A DNA stretch of 64,000 nucleotides from an uncultured Clostridia bacterium (lineage in GTDB: Bacteria > Bacillota > Clostridia > Oscillospirales > Ruminococcaceae). The notes beneath the pieces are model-generated. The model did no database searches. It saw nothing but the letters and a program-made list of their open reading frames with translations, and was not told the DNA's origin. The stretch is taken from positions 1 through 64,000 of the forward strand of contig CAMZAK010000003.1 in assembly GCA_947304245.1 (NCBI GenBank), given 5' to 3'. Of the stretch, positions 28,186 to 35,257 are shown piece after piece. Positions within the stretch are counted from its first letter, which is position 1; every line of letters begins with the position of its first letter. The position numbers and the translations under genes were made by a program.

Positions 28186-28917
28186 TTGAAAAAGGTTTTA
28201 ATAACTGGAGGAGCAAAAGGAATTGGTGCAGCTTGTTGCAGAGCTTTTTCTAATGCGGGTTATTTTGTTTTAATTAATTATTTTAAAAGCAAAAAAGAAG
28301 CAGAAAAATTAAAAGAAGAAATAATTAAAAATGGGGGAGTTTGTGAAATTTTTTGTGCTGACCTAACAAATTTTGAAGAAACAGAGAAGATGTTTTTAAA
28401 AATTGAAAAAGAATTTGGGTTTGTGGATGTTTTAATTAATAATGCTGCTGTTTCGCAATATAAACTATTTTCAGATTCTAATTTAAAAGATTGGAAAAAT
28501 GTTTTTAATGTTAACCTATTTGCAATGTTTTTTTGTACTAAAAAGGTTTTGGCAAGCATGATTAAACAAAAAAGGGGCAAAATAATTAACATATCTTCAA
28601 TTTGGGGAGAGGTTGGAGCAAGTTTTGAAGTGGCTTATTCTTCTTCTAAGGCTGCAGTTATTGGTTTTACTAAAGCTTTAGCAAAAGAGGTGGCGCTTAG
28701 CGGAATTAATGTTAACTGCATTGCTCCTGGAGTTATTAAAACAGACATGTTAAAAGAGCTTAATGAAAAAGAATTAAACGAACTAATAAAAAAAATACCT
28801 TCAGAAAAAATTGGTGTTCCTGAAGATGTTGCTAATGCGGCTTTGTTTTTAGCAGATGAAAAATCTTCCTACATTAACGGTGAAGTTTTAAACATAGGAG
28901 GAGGATTTTGCAAATGA
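28186..28917 (+). CDS. short-chain dehydrogenase/reductase, YmfI/FabG-like
   Basis: 243 residues. NAD(P)-binding TGGAKGIG near the N terminus, NNAA, the catalytic Ser-Tyr-Lys set (ISSIWG ... YSSSKAA), and the C-terminal INGEVLNIGGGF. The ISSIWGEVGAS...Y spacing resembles YmfI, the EF-P 5-aminopentanone reductase, more than housekeeping FabG, but this assignment is tentative. TTG start after AAGGAG. Single-gene unit with its own terminator. Confidence 0.85.
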   Translation: MKKVLITGGAKGIGAACCRAFSNAGYFVLINYFKSKKEAEKLKEEIIKNGGVCEIFCADLTNFEETEKMFLKIEKEFGFVDVLINNAAVSQYKLFSDSNLKDWKNVFNVNLFAMFFCTKKVLASMIKQKRGKIINISSIWGEVGASFEVAYSSSKAAVIGFTKALAKEVALSGINVNCIAPGVIKTDMLKELNEKELNELIKKIPSEKIGVPEDVANAALFLADEKSSYINGEVLNIGGGFCK

Positions 28918-28957
28918 AAAACATTAGCAAAACTAATTTCTTCTGCTAATGTTTTTT
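28917..28957 (+). terminator. intrinsic terminator after the SDR gene
   Basis: 13-base stem AAAAACATTAGCA/TGCTAATGTTTTT (28917-28929 with 28944-28956) ending in a T run. It starts on the last base of the SDR stop codon. Confidence 0.85.
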
Positions 28958-28984
28958 GGTTATTTTAAGTTGATTTATTTTATG

Positions 28985-29209
28985 TTAAGCTGTTAATATA
29001 TATTCTATACTTAATTCTTTATTTGTAATTTTTTCAGGTTTTATACCTTTTTCTTCCCAATCGAACCTATTATCCCATGGAACTAAATAATAATAGCAGG
29101 ATTTAGCATCAATGTTTTCTTTTCCAATAAGAGCATATACATCGAAATCTTTGCGGCTCACATATTTTGTTATGGGATCTAATTTCATCATACTTTTTTC
29201 ATTACCCAT
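28985..29209 (-). CDS. PWENRFDW-family small protein, copy 1
   Basis: 74 residues, not recognised. It belongs to a local family sharing RKD-x3-YALI, then Y-x-LVPW[ED]NRFDWEEKGIKPEKITN. Here the core reads YYLVPWDNRFDWEEKGIKP and ends near KELSIEYILTA. No signal peptide or membrane helix; pattern suggests a short beta-rich fold followed by a helix. ATG is preceded by a leader with GAGAGGTAG about 10 bases upstream, identical in copies 2 and 3. Downstream-most member of the array. Confidence 0.75.
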   Translation of the reverse strand: MGNEKSMMKLDPITKYVSRKDFDVYALIGKENIDAKSCYYYLVPWDNRFDWEEKGIKPEKITNKELSIEYILTA

Positions 29210-29250
29210 GTTATATCTACCTCTCTAAATTAATTTATTAATAATTAGAA

Positions 29251-29340
29251 TTATTTATTTTCATTTTTATCTTTCATTTCCAAATTTTCTTTAATTTTAC
29301 TATATGAAATTTCTTCACTATGGTTTCTAGATTCAACCAA
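29251..29340 (-). other. short open frame after PWENRFDW copy 2, possible gene fragment
   Basis: From TTG 29340 the frame reads 29 charged residues (ESRNHSEEISYSKIKENLE core). There is no Shine-Dalgarno, and upstream the frame overlaps the end of copy 2 in another phase. It is more likely the remnant of a longer helical protein than a gene. Confidence 0.25.
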
Positions 29341-29356
29341 TATATAATCAATTTTT

Positions 29357-29590
29357 TTATTCCGCTAATTTAAATTTTTCATTGAATTCAGAAAATTCAT
29401 ATATCTTAGGATTTATACCTTTTTTTTCCCAATCGAACCTATTTTCCCATGGAGTTAAATAATAATAGTCGGTTTTAGTAGTATCCAAATTATATCCGTT
29501 TTTAATAAGAGCATAAAATTTTCCATCTTTACGGCTAACACATTTTTTTGGGGGGATAACTTTCACCGTAAATTTTTCTTCAATACCCAT
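29357..29590 (-). CDS. PWENRFDW-family small protein, copy 2
   Basis: 77 residues, the longest member. VSRKDGKFYALI is followed by an insert GYNLDTTKT, then YYYLTPWENRFDWEKKGINP and a divergent tail. About 39 bases coding for the IPFFSQSNL...PW core (29410-29450 on the plus strand) are almost identical to the matching bases of copies 1 and 5, which implies recent duplication or conversion. The leader is the same as in copies 1 and 3. Confidence 0.75.
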   Translation of the reverse strand: MGIEEKFTVKVIPPKKCVSRKDGKFYALIKNGYNLDTTKTDYYYLTPWENRFDWEKKGINPKIYEFSEFNEKFKLAE

Positions 29591-29645
29591 GTTATATCTA
29601 CCTCTCTAAATTACTCTAAATTAATTTTATTAAAATTCCAATTTT

Positions 29646-29867
29646 TTATTCTTTTAATTCATATTCTTTATTTAATTCTCCATTTGTAATTTTTTCAGGC
29701 TTTATGTGTTTTGCTTCATGATTAAATCTGTTTTCCCATGGAACTAACAAATGATAGGAGTCTTTATAATCAATGTATATTGCAACAAGAGCATATAATT
29801 TGTTATCTTTGCGGCGCATATATTGTTTTGGGGGATCAATAAACCTTACAGAGACTTCATTACCCAT
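29646..29867 (-). CDS. PWENRFDW-family small protein, copy 3
   Basis: 73 residues. MRRKDNKLYALV, then YHLLVPWENRFNHEAKHIKP, and an end EKITNGELNKEYELKE close to that of copy 1. The Trp of FDW is replaced (FNHEAK), the most altered core among the full-length members. Same leader as copies 1 and 2. First gene of the left-hand trio. Confidence 0.75.
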   Translation of the reverse strand: MGNEVSVRFIDPPKQYMRRKDNKLYALVAIYIDYKDSYHLLVPWENRFNHEAKHIKPEKITNGELNKEYELKE

Positions 29868-30213
29868 GTTATATCTACCTCTTTAAATTTACTTTAAATT
29901 AATTTATTAATAATTAGAATTATTTATTTTTCATTCCATTCTATATCTAATTCTTTTCCACTTCAGTTTTATTTTTTATTACCATGGTTAAATATTTCAT
30001 TTCTTTTTTTCTTTTTTCTTCTATCTTATTTTTATAAATTTCATCAAGTTCCTCATAAGTTTTAGTTTTATTATCTCTTTTACAATTGTCTTTAAAAAGG
30101 TCTTTCAAAGCTTTTTTTAATTCTTTTTATTTATTTAAATTTATTTATTTAAATTTTTACTCTTATTTTTTTCTTGAGGCTTATTCTTCTATATATGTTT
30201 CTTCTATATATGT
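29868..30213 (-). other. inter-gene region with a fragment of a helical ORF
   Basis: Contains a copy of the leader/spacer module seen after 29208 (TTAATAATTAGAATTATTTATT at 29907-29930). It also holds an open frame 29947-30126, from TTG 30108 53 residues (FKDNCKRDNK, YEELDEIYKNKIEEKRKKEM). That frame has no Shine-Dalgarno, so it may be a truncated gene. Nothing else recognised. Confidence 0.35.
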
Positions 30214-30396
30214 TTATTTTATATCCTCATATGGCACCATTATTGAATTTATACCTTTTTCTTTCCAATCAAATTTATTTTCATAGGGCACTAAGGTACA
30301 AAACCCAATTAATGACGGCTGATTTATAACATATTTTTTACCTTTATAAGTGCATATAAAAAAAAGTTTTTTTTTGGTTTGTTTTTTTTTCGACAT
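30214..30396 (-). CDS. PWENRFDW-family small protein, divergent copy 4
   Basis: 60 residues. A Lys-rich start, then YKGKKYVINQPSLI, and the core degenerated to CTLVPYENKFDWKEKGINS. The RKD motif is replaced by YKGKKY. The Shine-Dalgarno is weak. It is a distant member and may be decaying. Confidence 0.55.
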   Translation of the reverse strand: MSKKKQTKKKLFFICTYKGKKYVINQPSLIGFCTLVPYENKFDWKEKGINSIMVPYEDIK

Positions 30397-30519
30397 AAAT
30401 AATCAATTTCTTTATTGTTGGTATTATATAACAAAAGTGTTTCACTTTTGAAAAAGTTTTAAATTAATTATTCCATTCTTTTTCATTTAATTAATTTAAG
30501 TTGTTTATGTTTTTCAAAT

Positions 30520-30847
30520 TAATTTTACATTTTTTCATATTTTAAAAATATTTAACTATTTTGTTATTGTACAATATCTAAAATTTCGTCAACGAGGGCA
30601 TCAACGATTGTTGAAATTGCTTCATCTGGAATTTTACCTCTAAGTTCTCTTAAAAGTACATTCCTAATAGTTTTTTTAATATCGGATTTAAGACCCATGT
30701 AAAAAATCACTCTTTCTCATAATAATTGTTATATTTTAATTTGTTATTAGTTATTTTTTTAAATTTTCTATAATTTTTGTTATGTTTTCTATAAATTTTT
30801 ACATCTTTTTTATTGTGTGATAAAATATTTATCATCTTTATGGTGTT
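30520..30847. repeat. 328-bp direct repeat, copy A
   Basis: Matches 31112-31439 at a constant offset of 592 bases with a single difference noticed (TGTGTGATAA against TGTGTAATAA). It contains a 44-codon ORF with its leader and ends at the stop codon of PWENRFDW copy 5. Confidence 0.95.
30564..30698 (-). CDS. 44-residue unknown protein, copy A
   Basis: Too short for usual ORF cut-offs: MGLKSDIKKTIRNVLLREL is the first 19 residues, then GKIPDEAIST and VDALVDEILDIVQ. It reads as two amphipathic helices. AAGAGTGA lies 8 bases before ATG. The encoded sequence is identical in copy B. Keeping the frame within an identical repeat is weak evidence by itself, but the conserved leader and RBS support translation. 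It follows PWENRFDW copy 5 on the same strand. Confidence 0.6.
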   Translation of the reverse strand: MGLKSDIKKTIRNVLLRELRGKIPDEAISTIVDALVDEILDIVQ

Positions 30848-31055
30848 AGACTTTTATTTTTTCTATATTGTTTCCGTATTCTCTTACTTCTTCAGGTTTT
30901 ATACCTTTTTCTTCCCAATCGAACCTATTTTCCCATGGAACAAAATGATAGATTTCTTTTTCGCCAGGGCCATAAGGAAGCCATTCTTTTTCAGTTTTAA
31001 CAGATGCATATGCTTTTTTCTTATATATATATTTGTATTTGTATTCTTTTGTCAT
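30846..31055 (-). CDS. PWENRFDW-family small protein, copy 5
   Basis: 69 residues. The N-terminal half differs from the others (MTKEYKYKYIYKKKAYASV, Lys/Tyr-rich), but the core is canonical: YHFVPWENRFDWEEKGIKPEEV. The leader upstream (AAGAAAGAATGAGCGATT) resembles that of the 44-residue ORFs rather than that of copies 1-3. Upstream neighbour of 44-residue ORF copy A. Confidence 0.7.
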   Translation of the reverse strand: MTKEYKYKYIYKKKAYASVKTEKEWLPYGPGEKEIYHFVPWENRFDWEEKGIKPEEVREYGNNIEKIKV

Positions 31056-31111
31056 GAATCGCTCATTCTTTCTTAGTTTAATTAATTTAATTTATTTATA
31101 TTTTTTAAAAC

Positions 31112-31439
31112 TAATTTTACATTTTTTCATATTTTAAAAATATTTAACTATTTTGTTATTGTACAATATCTAAAATTTCGTCAACGAGGGCATCAACGAT
31201 TGTTGAAATTGCTTCATCTGGAATTTTACCTCTAAGTTCTCTTAAAAGTACATTCCTAATAGTTTTTTTAATATCGGATTTAAGACCCATGTAAAAAATC
31301 ACTCTTTCTCATAATAATTGTTATATTTTAATTTGTTATTAGTTATTTTTTTAAATTTTCTATAATTTTTGTTATGTTTTCTATAAATTTTTACATCTTT
31401 TTTATTGTGTAATAAAATATTTATCATCTTTATGGTGTT
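31112..31439. repeat. 328-bp direct repeat, copy B
   Basis: Second copy of 30520-30847. Together with copy 5 and the pseudogene at 31505 it gives two [PWENRFDW gene + 44-codon ORF] modules in tandem. Confidence 0.95.
31156..31290 (-). CDS. 44-residue unknown protein, copy B
   Basis: Same 44-residue product as the ORF at 30564-30698, with the same leader and RBS. It lies downstream of the start-less PWENRFDW copy 6. Confidence 0.6.
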   Translation of the reverse strand: MGLKSDIKKTIRNVLLRELRGKIPDEAISTIVDALVDEILDIVQ

Positions 31440-31504
31440 TAGACCTTTCTTTTTTATATATTTCCTTCAACTTGTTTGAATTATCCACACCTAGCATTAG
31501 TATA

Positions 31505-31699
31505 TTATGGGTTTACTATATGTTGTATGTCCTTAGGATTTATTTTTAAGGGTTCTATTTCTTTTAATTCAAAATCAAACCTGTCTTCCCATGGAACTAA
31601 ATAAAATAAATCTCCGCCTCTATGTATAACAGCATATTTTTTGTTTCTATAAATAGCTATTGGATAGTAAGCTGAATTTATATATAAGTAACTTCTTTT
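31505..31699 (-). pseudogene. PWENRFDW-family copy 6, start codon missing
   Basis: The open frame reads YYPIAIYRNKKYAVI, then LFYLVPWEDRFDFELKEIEP, and ends IVNP. It clearly belongs to the family. A TAG lies just upstream, no ATG, GTG or TTG occurs before the conserved region, and no Shine-Dalgarno is seen. Either a pseudogene or a gene using a non-canonical start. Confidence 0.6.
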
Positions 31700-31731
31700 C
31701 TAAATTTTTAAATATAATTAATTTTTTTAAT

Positions 31732-31986
31732 TTAATTTTCTTCATTTATTTTTTTATTTTTATTTTTGGATATTTTTCTTTTTTGGTTTTTTCTTTTTTG
31801 TTTTTTTCTTGCCTTTTTATTTTCTTTTTTATTGTTTGATTTTTTATCTTTGTTTATATTTTTTTTATTTTCTTTTTTTATATTTTCTTCATTTTCTTTT
31901 ATATTTTCTTCATTTTCTAAGATGTTTTCATTTTTTAATGAATCCTTTTTTAAGTTATCAGAATCATTATTTTTTTTGCGTGGCAT
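31732..31986 (-). CDS. Lys/Asn/Glu-rich low-complexity protein
   Basis: 84 residues, more than half Lys, Asn or Glu. Acidic middle with repeats of ENEENIKEN, strongly basic C-terminal half (KKARKKQKRKNQKRK). Intrinsically disordered by composition. ATG is preceded by the same leader (AAAGAGTGATTTT) as the 44-residue ORFs, so the genes share a promoter/leader module. Function unknown; a nucleic-acid-binding tail is possible. Confidence 0.6.
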   Translation of the reverse strand: MPRKKNNDSDNLKKDSLKNENILENEENIKENEENIKKENKKNINKDKKSNNKKENKKARKKQKRKNQKRKISKNKNKKINEEN

Positions 31987-32051
31987 TATAAAATCACTCT
32001 TTCGTACGATAATTGCTATATTTTAATTTATTTTTTCATAGTTTTTTAGTT

Positions 32052-33242
32052 TTATTGTTTTGGTTTGTTTTCGGAAGAATTGATGTTGGTAGTATTATTA
32101 TTTGTGTTTTGTATATTTGTATTTTGCACATTTTGATTTTTTAAATTATCTTGATTAACATTATTAGGATTTGGGGTTTCATTTTTGTTAGCAGAATTTG
32201 TTTTCAATTTTTTATTTTCTTGTATTTTTTGTTTTATTGTTTGGTATTCTTTAAGAAGTTTTTCTAAGTTTTCCATTATTTTATCATGATTTTCTGTTAT
32301 AAAGTGACTAATGAATGTTTCATTGTTAATTTTCATATTATTATCATTTAATTCATTAGAATTTTTATTAACATTGTTTATTTCATTTGAGTTTTCGTTT
32401 TCATTAGATGAATTAAAGTTATTAGTGTTAGTATTATGTGATGTTTCATTGTTAATTTTCATATTATTTTCATTTAATTCATTAGAATTTTTATTAACAT
32501 TGTTCATTTCATTTTGTTGAGAATTGTTTCCTTGTATTTTTTGTTTTATTGTTTGGAATTCTTTAAGAAGTTTTTCTAAGTTTTCCATTATTTTATTATG
32601 ATTTTCTGTTATAAAGTTACTAATAGATTTTCCATTTTCATGGTTTATTTCATTTGAGTTTTCGTTTTCATTAGATGAATTAAAGTTATTAGTGTTAGTA
32701 TTATGTGATGTTTCATTGTTAATTTTCATATTATTTTCATTTAATTCATTAGAATTTTTGTTAACATTGTTTATTTCATTTTGTTTAGAATTGTTTTCTT
32801 TTCGTTTAAGATTAATATATTTTTCTAATGACATTTCTATGGCATTTTTACCTTTTTCATAAAGTTCTTTTAAAGGGTTTTTAATAATACTTTCATGTTT
32901 ATTATTAATTTCTTCATGATTATTATTAATATCTTCATGTTTATTATTAATTTCTTCGTGATTATTATTTATTTCGTTTTGTTGAACTTCGTTTTCATTT
33001 TTTTCGTTTTCTTTAGTTTCTTCTTCATCGTTGTTTTGTTTTTTGTCGTTAGTTTTAATATTAATTTGTTCTTTTTTATTTTCAAAGTCTATTAGGTTAT
33101 TGTTTTTATCTAATTTTTCGTTTTCTCTTTCTTCTTTTAATAGATGTTCTTTGTAGGTTTTCATCATTTCTTCTTTATATTTTTCAGAATTTTCTTTAAT
33201 GTAGCCTTCATAGTCAAAATTAATGTCTAAATTAATTTGCAT
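32052..33242 (-). CDS. large Asn/Glu/Lys-rich repeat protein
   Basis: About 396 residues, dominated by Asn, Glu and Lys. N-terminal charged coil (about 1-60), then four HEEINNKHEDINN-type units. A block (NNVNKNSNELNENNMKIN ...) follows that recurs two to three times, alternating with a coiled-coil block (ENHNKIMENLEKLLKEF) that recurs with 104-codon spacing. The tail is QNTN-rich. No signal peptide or membrane segment. GGAGG lies about 11 bases before the ATG at 33242; the frame runs six codons further up. Not recognised. The alternating coil and disordered repeats suggest a scaffold-like or host-facing protein, but that is speculation. Confidence 0.65.
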   Translation of the reverse strand: MQINLDINFDYEGYIKENSEKYKEEMMKTYKEHLLKEERENEKLDKNNNLIDFENKKEQINIKTNDKKQNNDEEETKENEKNENEVQQNEINNNHEEINNKHEDINNNHEEINNKHESIIKNPLKELYEKGKNAIEMSLEKYINLKRKENNSKQNEINNVNKNSNELNENNMKINNETSHNTNTNNFNSSNENENSNEINHENGKSISNFITENHNKIMENLEKLLKEFQTIKQKIQGNNSQQNEMNNVNKNSNELNENNMKINNETSHNTNTNNFNSSNENENSNEINNVNKNSNELNDNNMKINNETFISHFITENHDKIMENLEKLLKEYQTIKQKIQENKKLKTNSANKNETPNPNNVNQDNLKNQNVQNTNIQNTNNNTTNINSSENKPKQ

Positions 33243-33430
33243 AATAATTTTAACCTCCAATTAAATTTTTTGAAGATATTATTTAAAAATATGTTAAATA
33301 TTTAAATTTTAAGTTTTTTAAGAGCAATTTTATTTAAAGTATTTTTATTAAATTAGTTTATCAAGTTCTATGGTAATTTTTTTTATAATATTACTTTTAT
33401 TTTAAAATATTTTAAAATTTTAATTTTATT

Positions 33431-33754
33431 TTAATATTTTTTTTTTTTTTTATTTATTTTATTATCATCTTTAACATCTCTTTTAAGATTATTTAAAGCA
33501 TTTTCTTTAATATTTTTAAAACTTTGGTTAATGTTAGTTGTAACTTCTTCAATTTTTTCTTTAAAAGGACATTCTTTTTCTTTTAATGAACTATTTTTTT
33601 TGTTACAATCTCTTTTGCAATTATCTATTATTTTTTCTTCTTTTTTAGTATCTTTGGTATCATTTTTTTTAGAGTTATTTATTTTTGTTTTGTTGATATC
33701 TTTATTTTTTTTAAAACCAAAAAAATTTAATATTTTATCTATAAATTCACGCAT
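33431..33754 (-). CDS. small charged unknown protein with poly-lysine end
   Basis: 107 residues. An amphipathic hydrophobic start (FIDKILNFFGF), then Lys/Asn/Asp-rich sequence with three or four cysteines (NCKRDCNKK, KECPFKEK), and an ending coded by a run of 15 A. AAGGAG precedes ATG by 7 bases. Not recognised. Composition groups it with the neighbouring low-complexity genes. Confidence 0.6.
   Translation of the reverse strand: MREFIDKILNFFGFKKNKDINKTKINNSKKNDTKDTKKEEKIIDNCKRDCNKKNSSLKEKECPFKEKIEEVTTNINQSFKNIKENALNNLKRDVKDDNKINKKKKKY
33437..33451. repeat. 15-base homopolymer T/A run inside a coding end
   Basis: Fifteen consecutive T on the plus strand. It codes for the lysines ending the 33431-33754 gene, so a one-base slip would alter only the last residues and the stop. 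Confidence 0.9.
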
Positions 33755-33787
33755 GGTGTATCTCCTTATTTAGGTATTTTAAACTGA

Positions 33788-33940
33788 TTAAATTAATTTT
33801 AGAATAATATTTATATTTACATTTTTCTTAAAATTTTTAATTTTTTTTCTAATTAATACAGTATTGTTTTTCATTTTTTTTTCATTTCTCACTGGTTTCA
33901 CAATATCTTCAAAGTTGTTTTTAAAATTTGAGCTAGACAT
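33788..33940 (-). CDS. 50-residue unknown basic protein
   Basis: AAGGAG ten bases before ATG 33940 supports a 50-residue product (MSSSNFKNNFEDIVKPVRNE at the start, then Lys-rich). A longer frame from 34021 lacks an RBS. First gene of the accessory island on the minus strand, divergent from pyrB. Confidence 0.5.
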   Translation of the reverse strand: MSSSNFKNNFEDIVKPVRNEKKMKNNTVLIRKKIKNFKKNVNINIILKLI

Positions 33941-34143
33941 TTTAAAAAAACTCCTTGTTGTTTTTATTGATTTTTTTATACTATTTTGTAATATTATTAA
34001 AAGTGTGAAAATAATAACCATAGTTTAATTTTAATTTAAATTTAAGTGCATCATTTTAAAATACACCTGTCTTATTATATTGATTTTTAGTAAATTTTGT
34101 TAAAATTTTTTTTATTAATTTTTCTGGAATATTTTTTAAATTT

Positions 34144-34172
34144 TTGATAACATCAAATTTAGGTTATTATAT
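34144..34172 (+). promoter_or_regulatory. possible pyrB promoter
   Basis: TTGATA at 34144-34149 and TTATAT at 34167-34172 with 17 bases between, 24 bases before the start codon. The -10 is weak. No PyrR-type attenuator is visible in the short leader. Confidence 0.35.
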
Positions 34173-34195
34173 AAGATTAAATTGGAGGAAAACTT

Positions 34196-35251
34196 GTGAA
34201 ACATATTTTAGATTTAGATGATTTTTCTATTGAAGAGGTTAATTTAATTGTTAAAACAGCTTTTGAGATTAAAAAAAAGCCTGAAAAATTTTCAGACTCA
34301 ATGAAAGGAAAAATTTTAGCTACAATATTTTTCGAACCTTCAACAAGAACTCAATTTTCTTTTCAGACTGCTATGTATAAATTAGGTGGACACACCATTG
34401 GCTTTTCTAATTCTTTAAATTCTTCTGTTTCAAAAGGTGAAAATTTTAAAGATACTGTTAAGGTTGTTAGTAGTTATGCAGATATTTTAGTTATTAGACA
34501 TTTTTTAGAAGGATCTTCTTTTGCGGCTTCACTTTTTTCTAGTTGTCCTGTTTTTAATGCTGGAGATGGTGCGCATTTGCATCCAACGCAAACAATTACG
34601 GATGTTTTTACCATTTTAGAGAAAAAAAAAGAACTAAACAATCTTAAAATAGGCATTTGTGGAGATTTAAAGTTTGGAAGAGCTGTTAATTCTTTAATTA
34701 AATTTTTAATTAGATATGAAAAAATTACATTTTACTTAATTTCTAATGAAAACTTTAAATTATCTGAAAGCTTAAAAGAAAAAATTTTAAATTCTGGTAA
34801 TTCTTTTAAAGAAGCTTCTTCGTTGGAAGATGTTATTGAAAAATTAGATGTTTTATATATGACAAGAATTCAAAAGGAAAGATTTAAAGATAAAGGAAAT
34901 GTTGAGAAAGATCTTATTTTACTAAACGAAAAAGTTTTAAAATATGCAAAAGAAGATCTAATAGTTTTACATCCATTACCAAGAACAGATGAAATTTCAA
35001 TTAAAGTTGATGAAGACAAAAGAGCAAAATATTTTACACAAGCTTTAAACGGAGTATTTGTTAGAATGGCATTAATTTTAGAAACGTTTAAGTTAAATAA
35101 CATTAACAAAAAAGAATATTTTGAAGAAAAATTAAATTTAAGCTGCCACAATGAAACCTGCATAACAAAATATGAGAGATATTTACCCAAACTCTATAAA
35201 AAACAAGGGGAGAATATTTTATGTGGGTATTGCGATAATGTTATTAAATGA
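34196..35251 (+). CDS. pyrB: aspartate carbamoyltransferase with PyrI-like zinc tail
   Basis: 351 residues. The carbamoyl-phosphate loop FEPSTRTQFSF (about 49), DGAHLHPTQT (about 126) and HPLPRTDEI (about 261) identify ATCase, first step of pyrimidine ring assembly after carbamoyl phosphate. The catalytic domain normally ends near residue 305. Here it continues with Cys317-x4-Cys322-x20-Cys343-x2-Cys346 (CHNETC ... CGYC), the zinc pattern of the regulatory subunit PyrI. The PyrI nucleotide-binding domain is absent. GTG start after GGAGG. No other pyr gene in the window. Confidence 0.93.
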   Translation: MKHILDLDDFSIEEVNLIVKTAFEIKKKPEKFSDSMKGKILATIFFEPSTRTQFSFQTAMYKLGGHTIGFSNSLNSSVSKGENFKDTVKVVSSYADILVIRHFLEGSSFAASLFSSCPVFNAGDGAHLHPTQTITDVFTILEKKKELNNLKIGICGDLKFGRAVNSLIKFLIRYEKITFYLISNENFKLSESLKEKILNSGNSFKEASSLEDVIEKLDVLYMTRIQKERFKDKGNVEKDLILLNEKVLKYAKEDLIVLHPLPRTDEISIKVDEDKRAKYFTQALNGVFVRMALILETFKLNNINKKEYFEEKLNLSCHNETCITKYERYLPKLYKKQGENILCGYCDNVIK

Positions 35252-35257
35252 TTTTCA

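Noticed and set aside
31766-32026. Hydrophobic plus-strand ORF rich in Phe/Leu
   Set aside because: It is the complement of the Lys/Asn/Glu-rich gene on the other strand; the minus-strand gene has the RBS and shared leader.
32311-33095. Repetitive spaced units that might be a CRISPR array
   Set aside because: The repeats are coding, in frame, of several unequal types, and lack unique spacers of constant length; no cas genes are nearby.
28985-34020. Prophage or integrative element explanation for the accessory island
   Set aside because: No integrase, transposase, terminase, capsid or attachment repeat was seen at either border; flanks are ordinary housekeeping genes.
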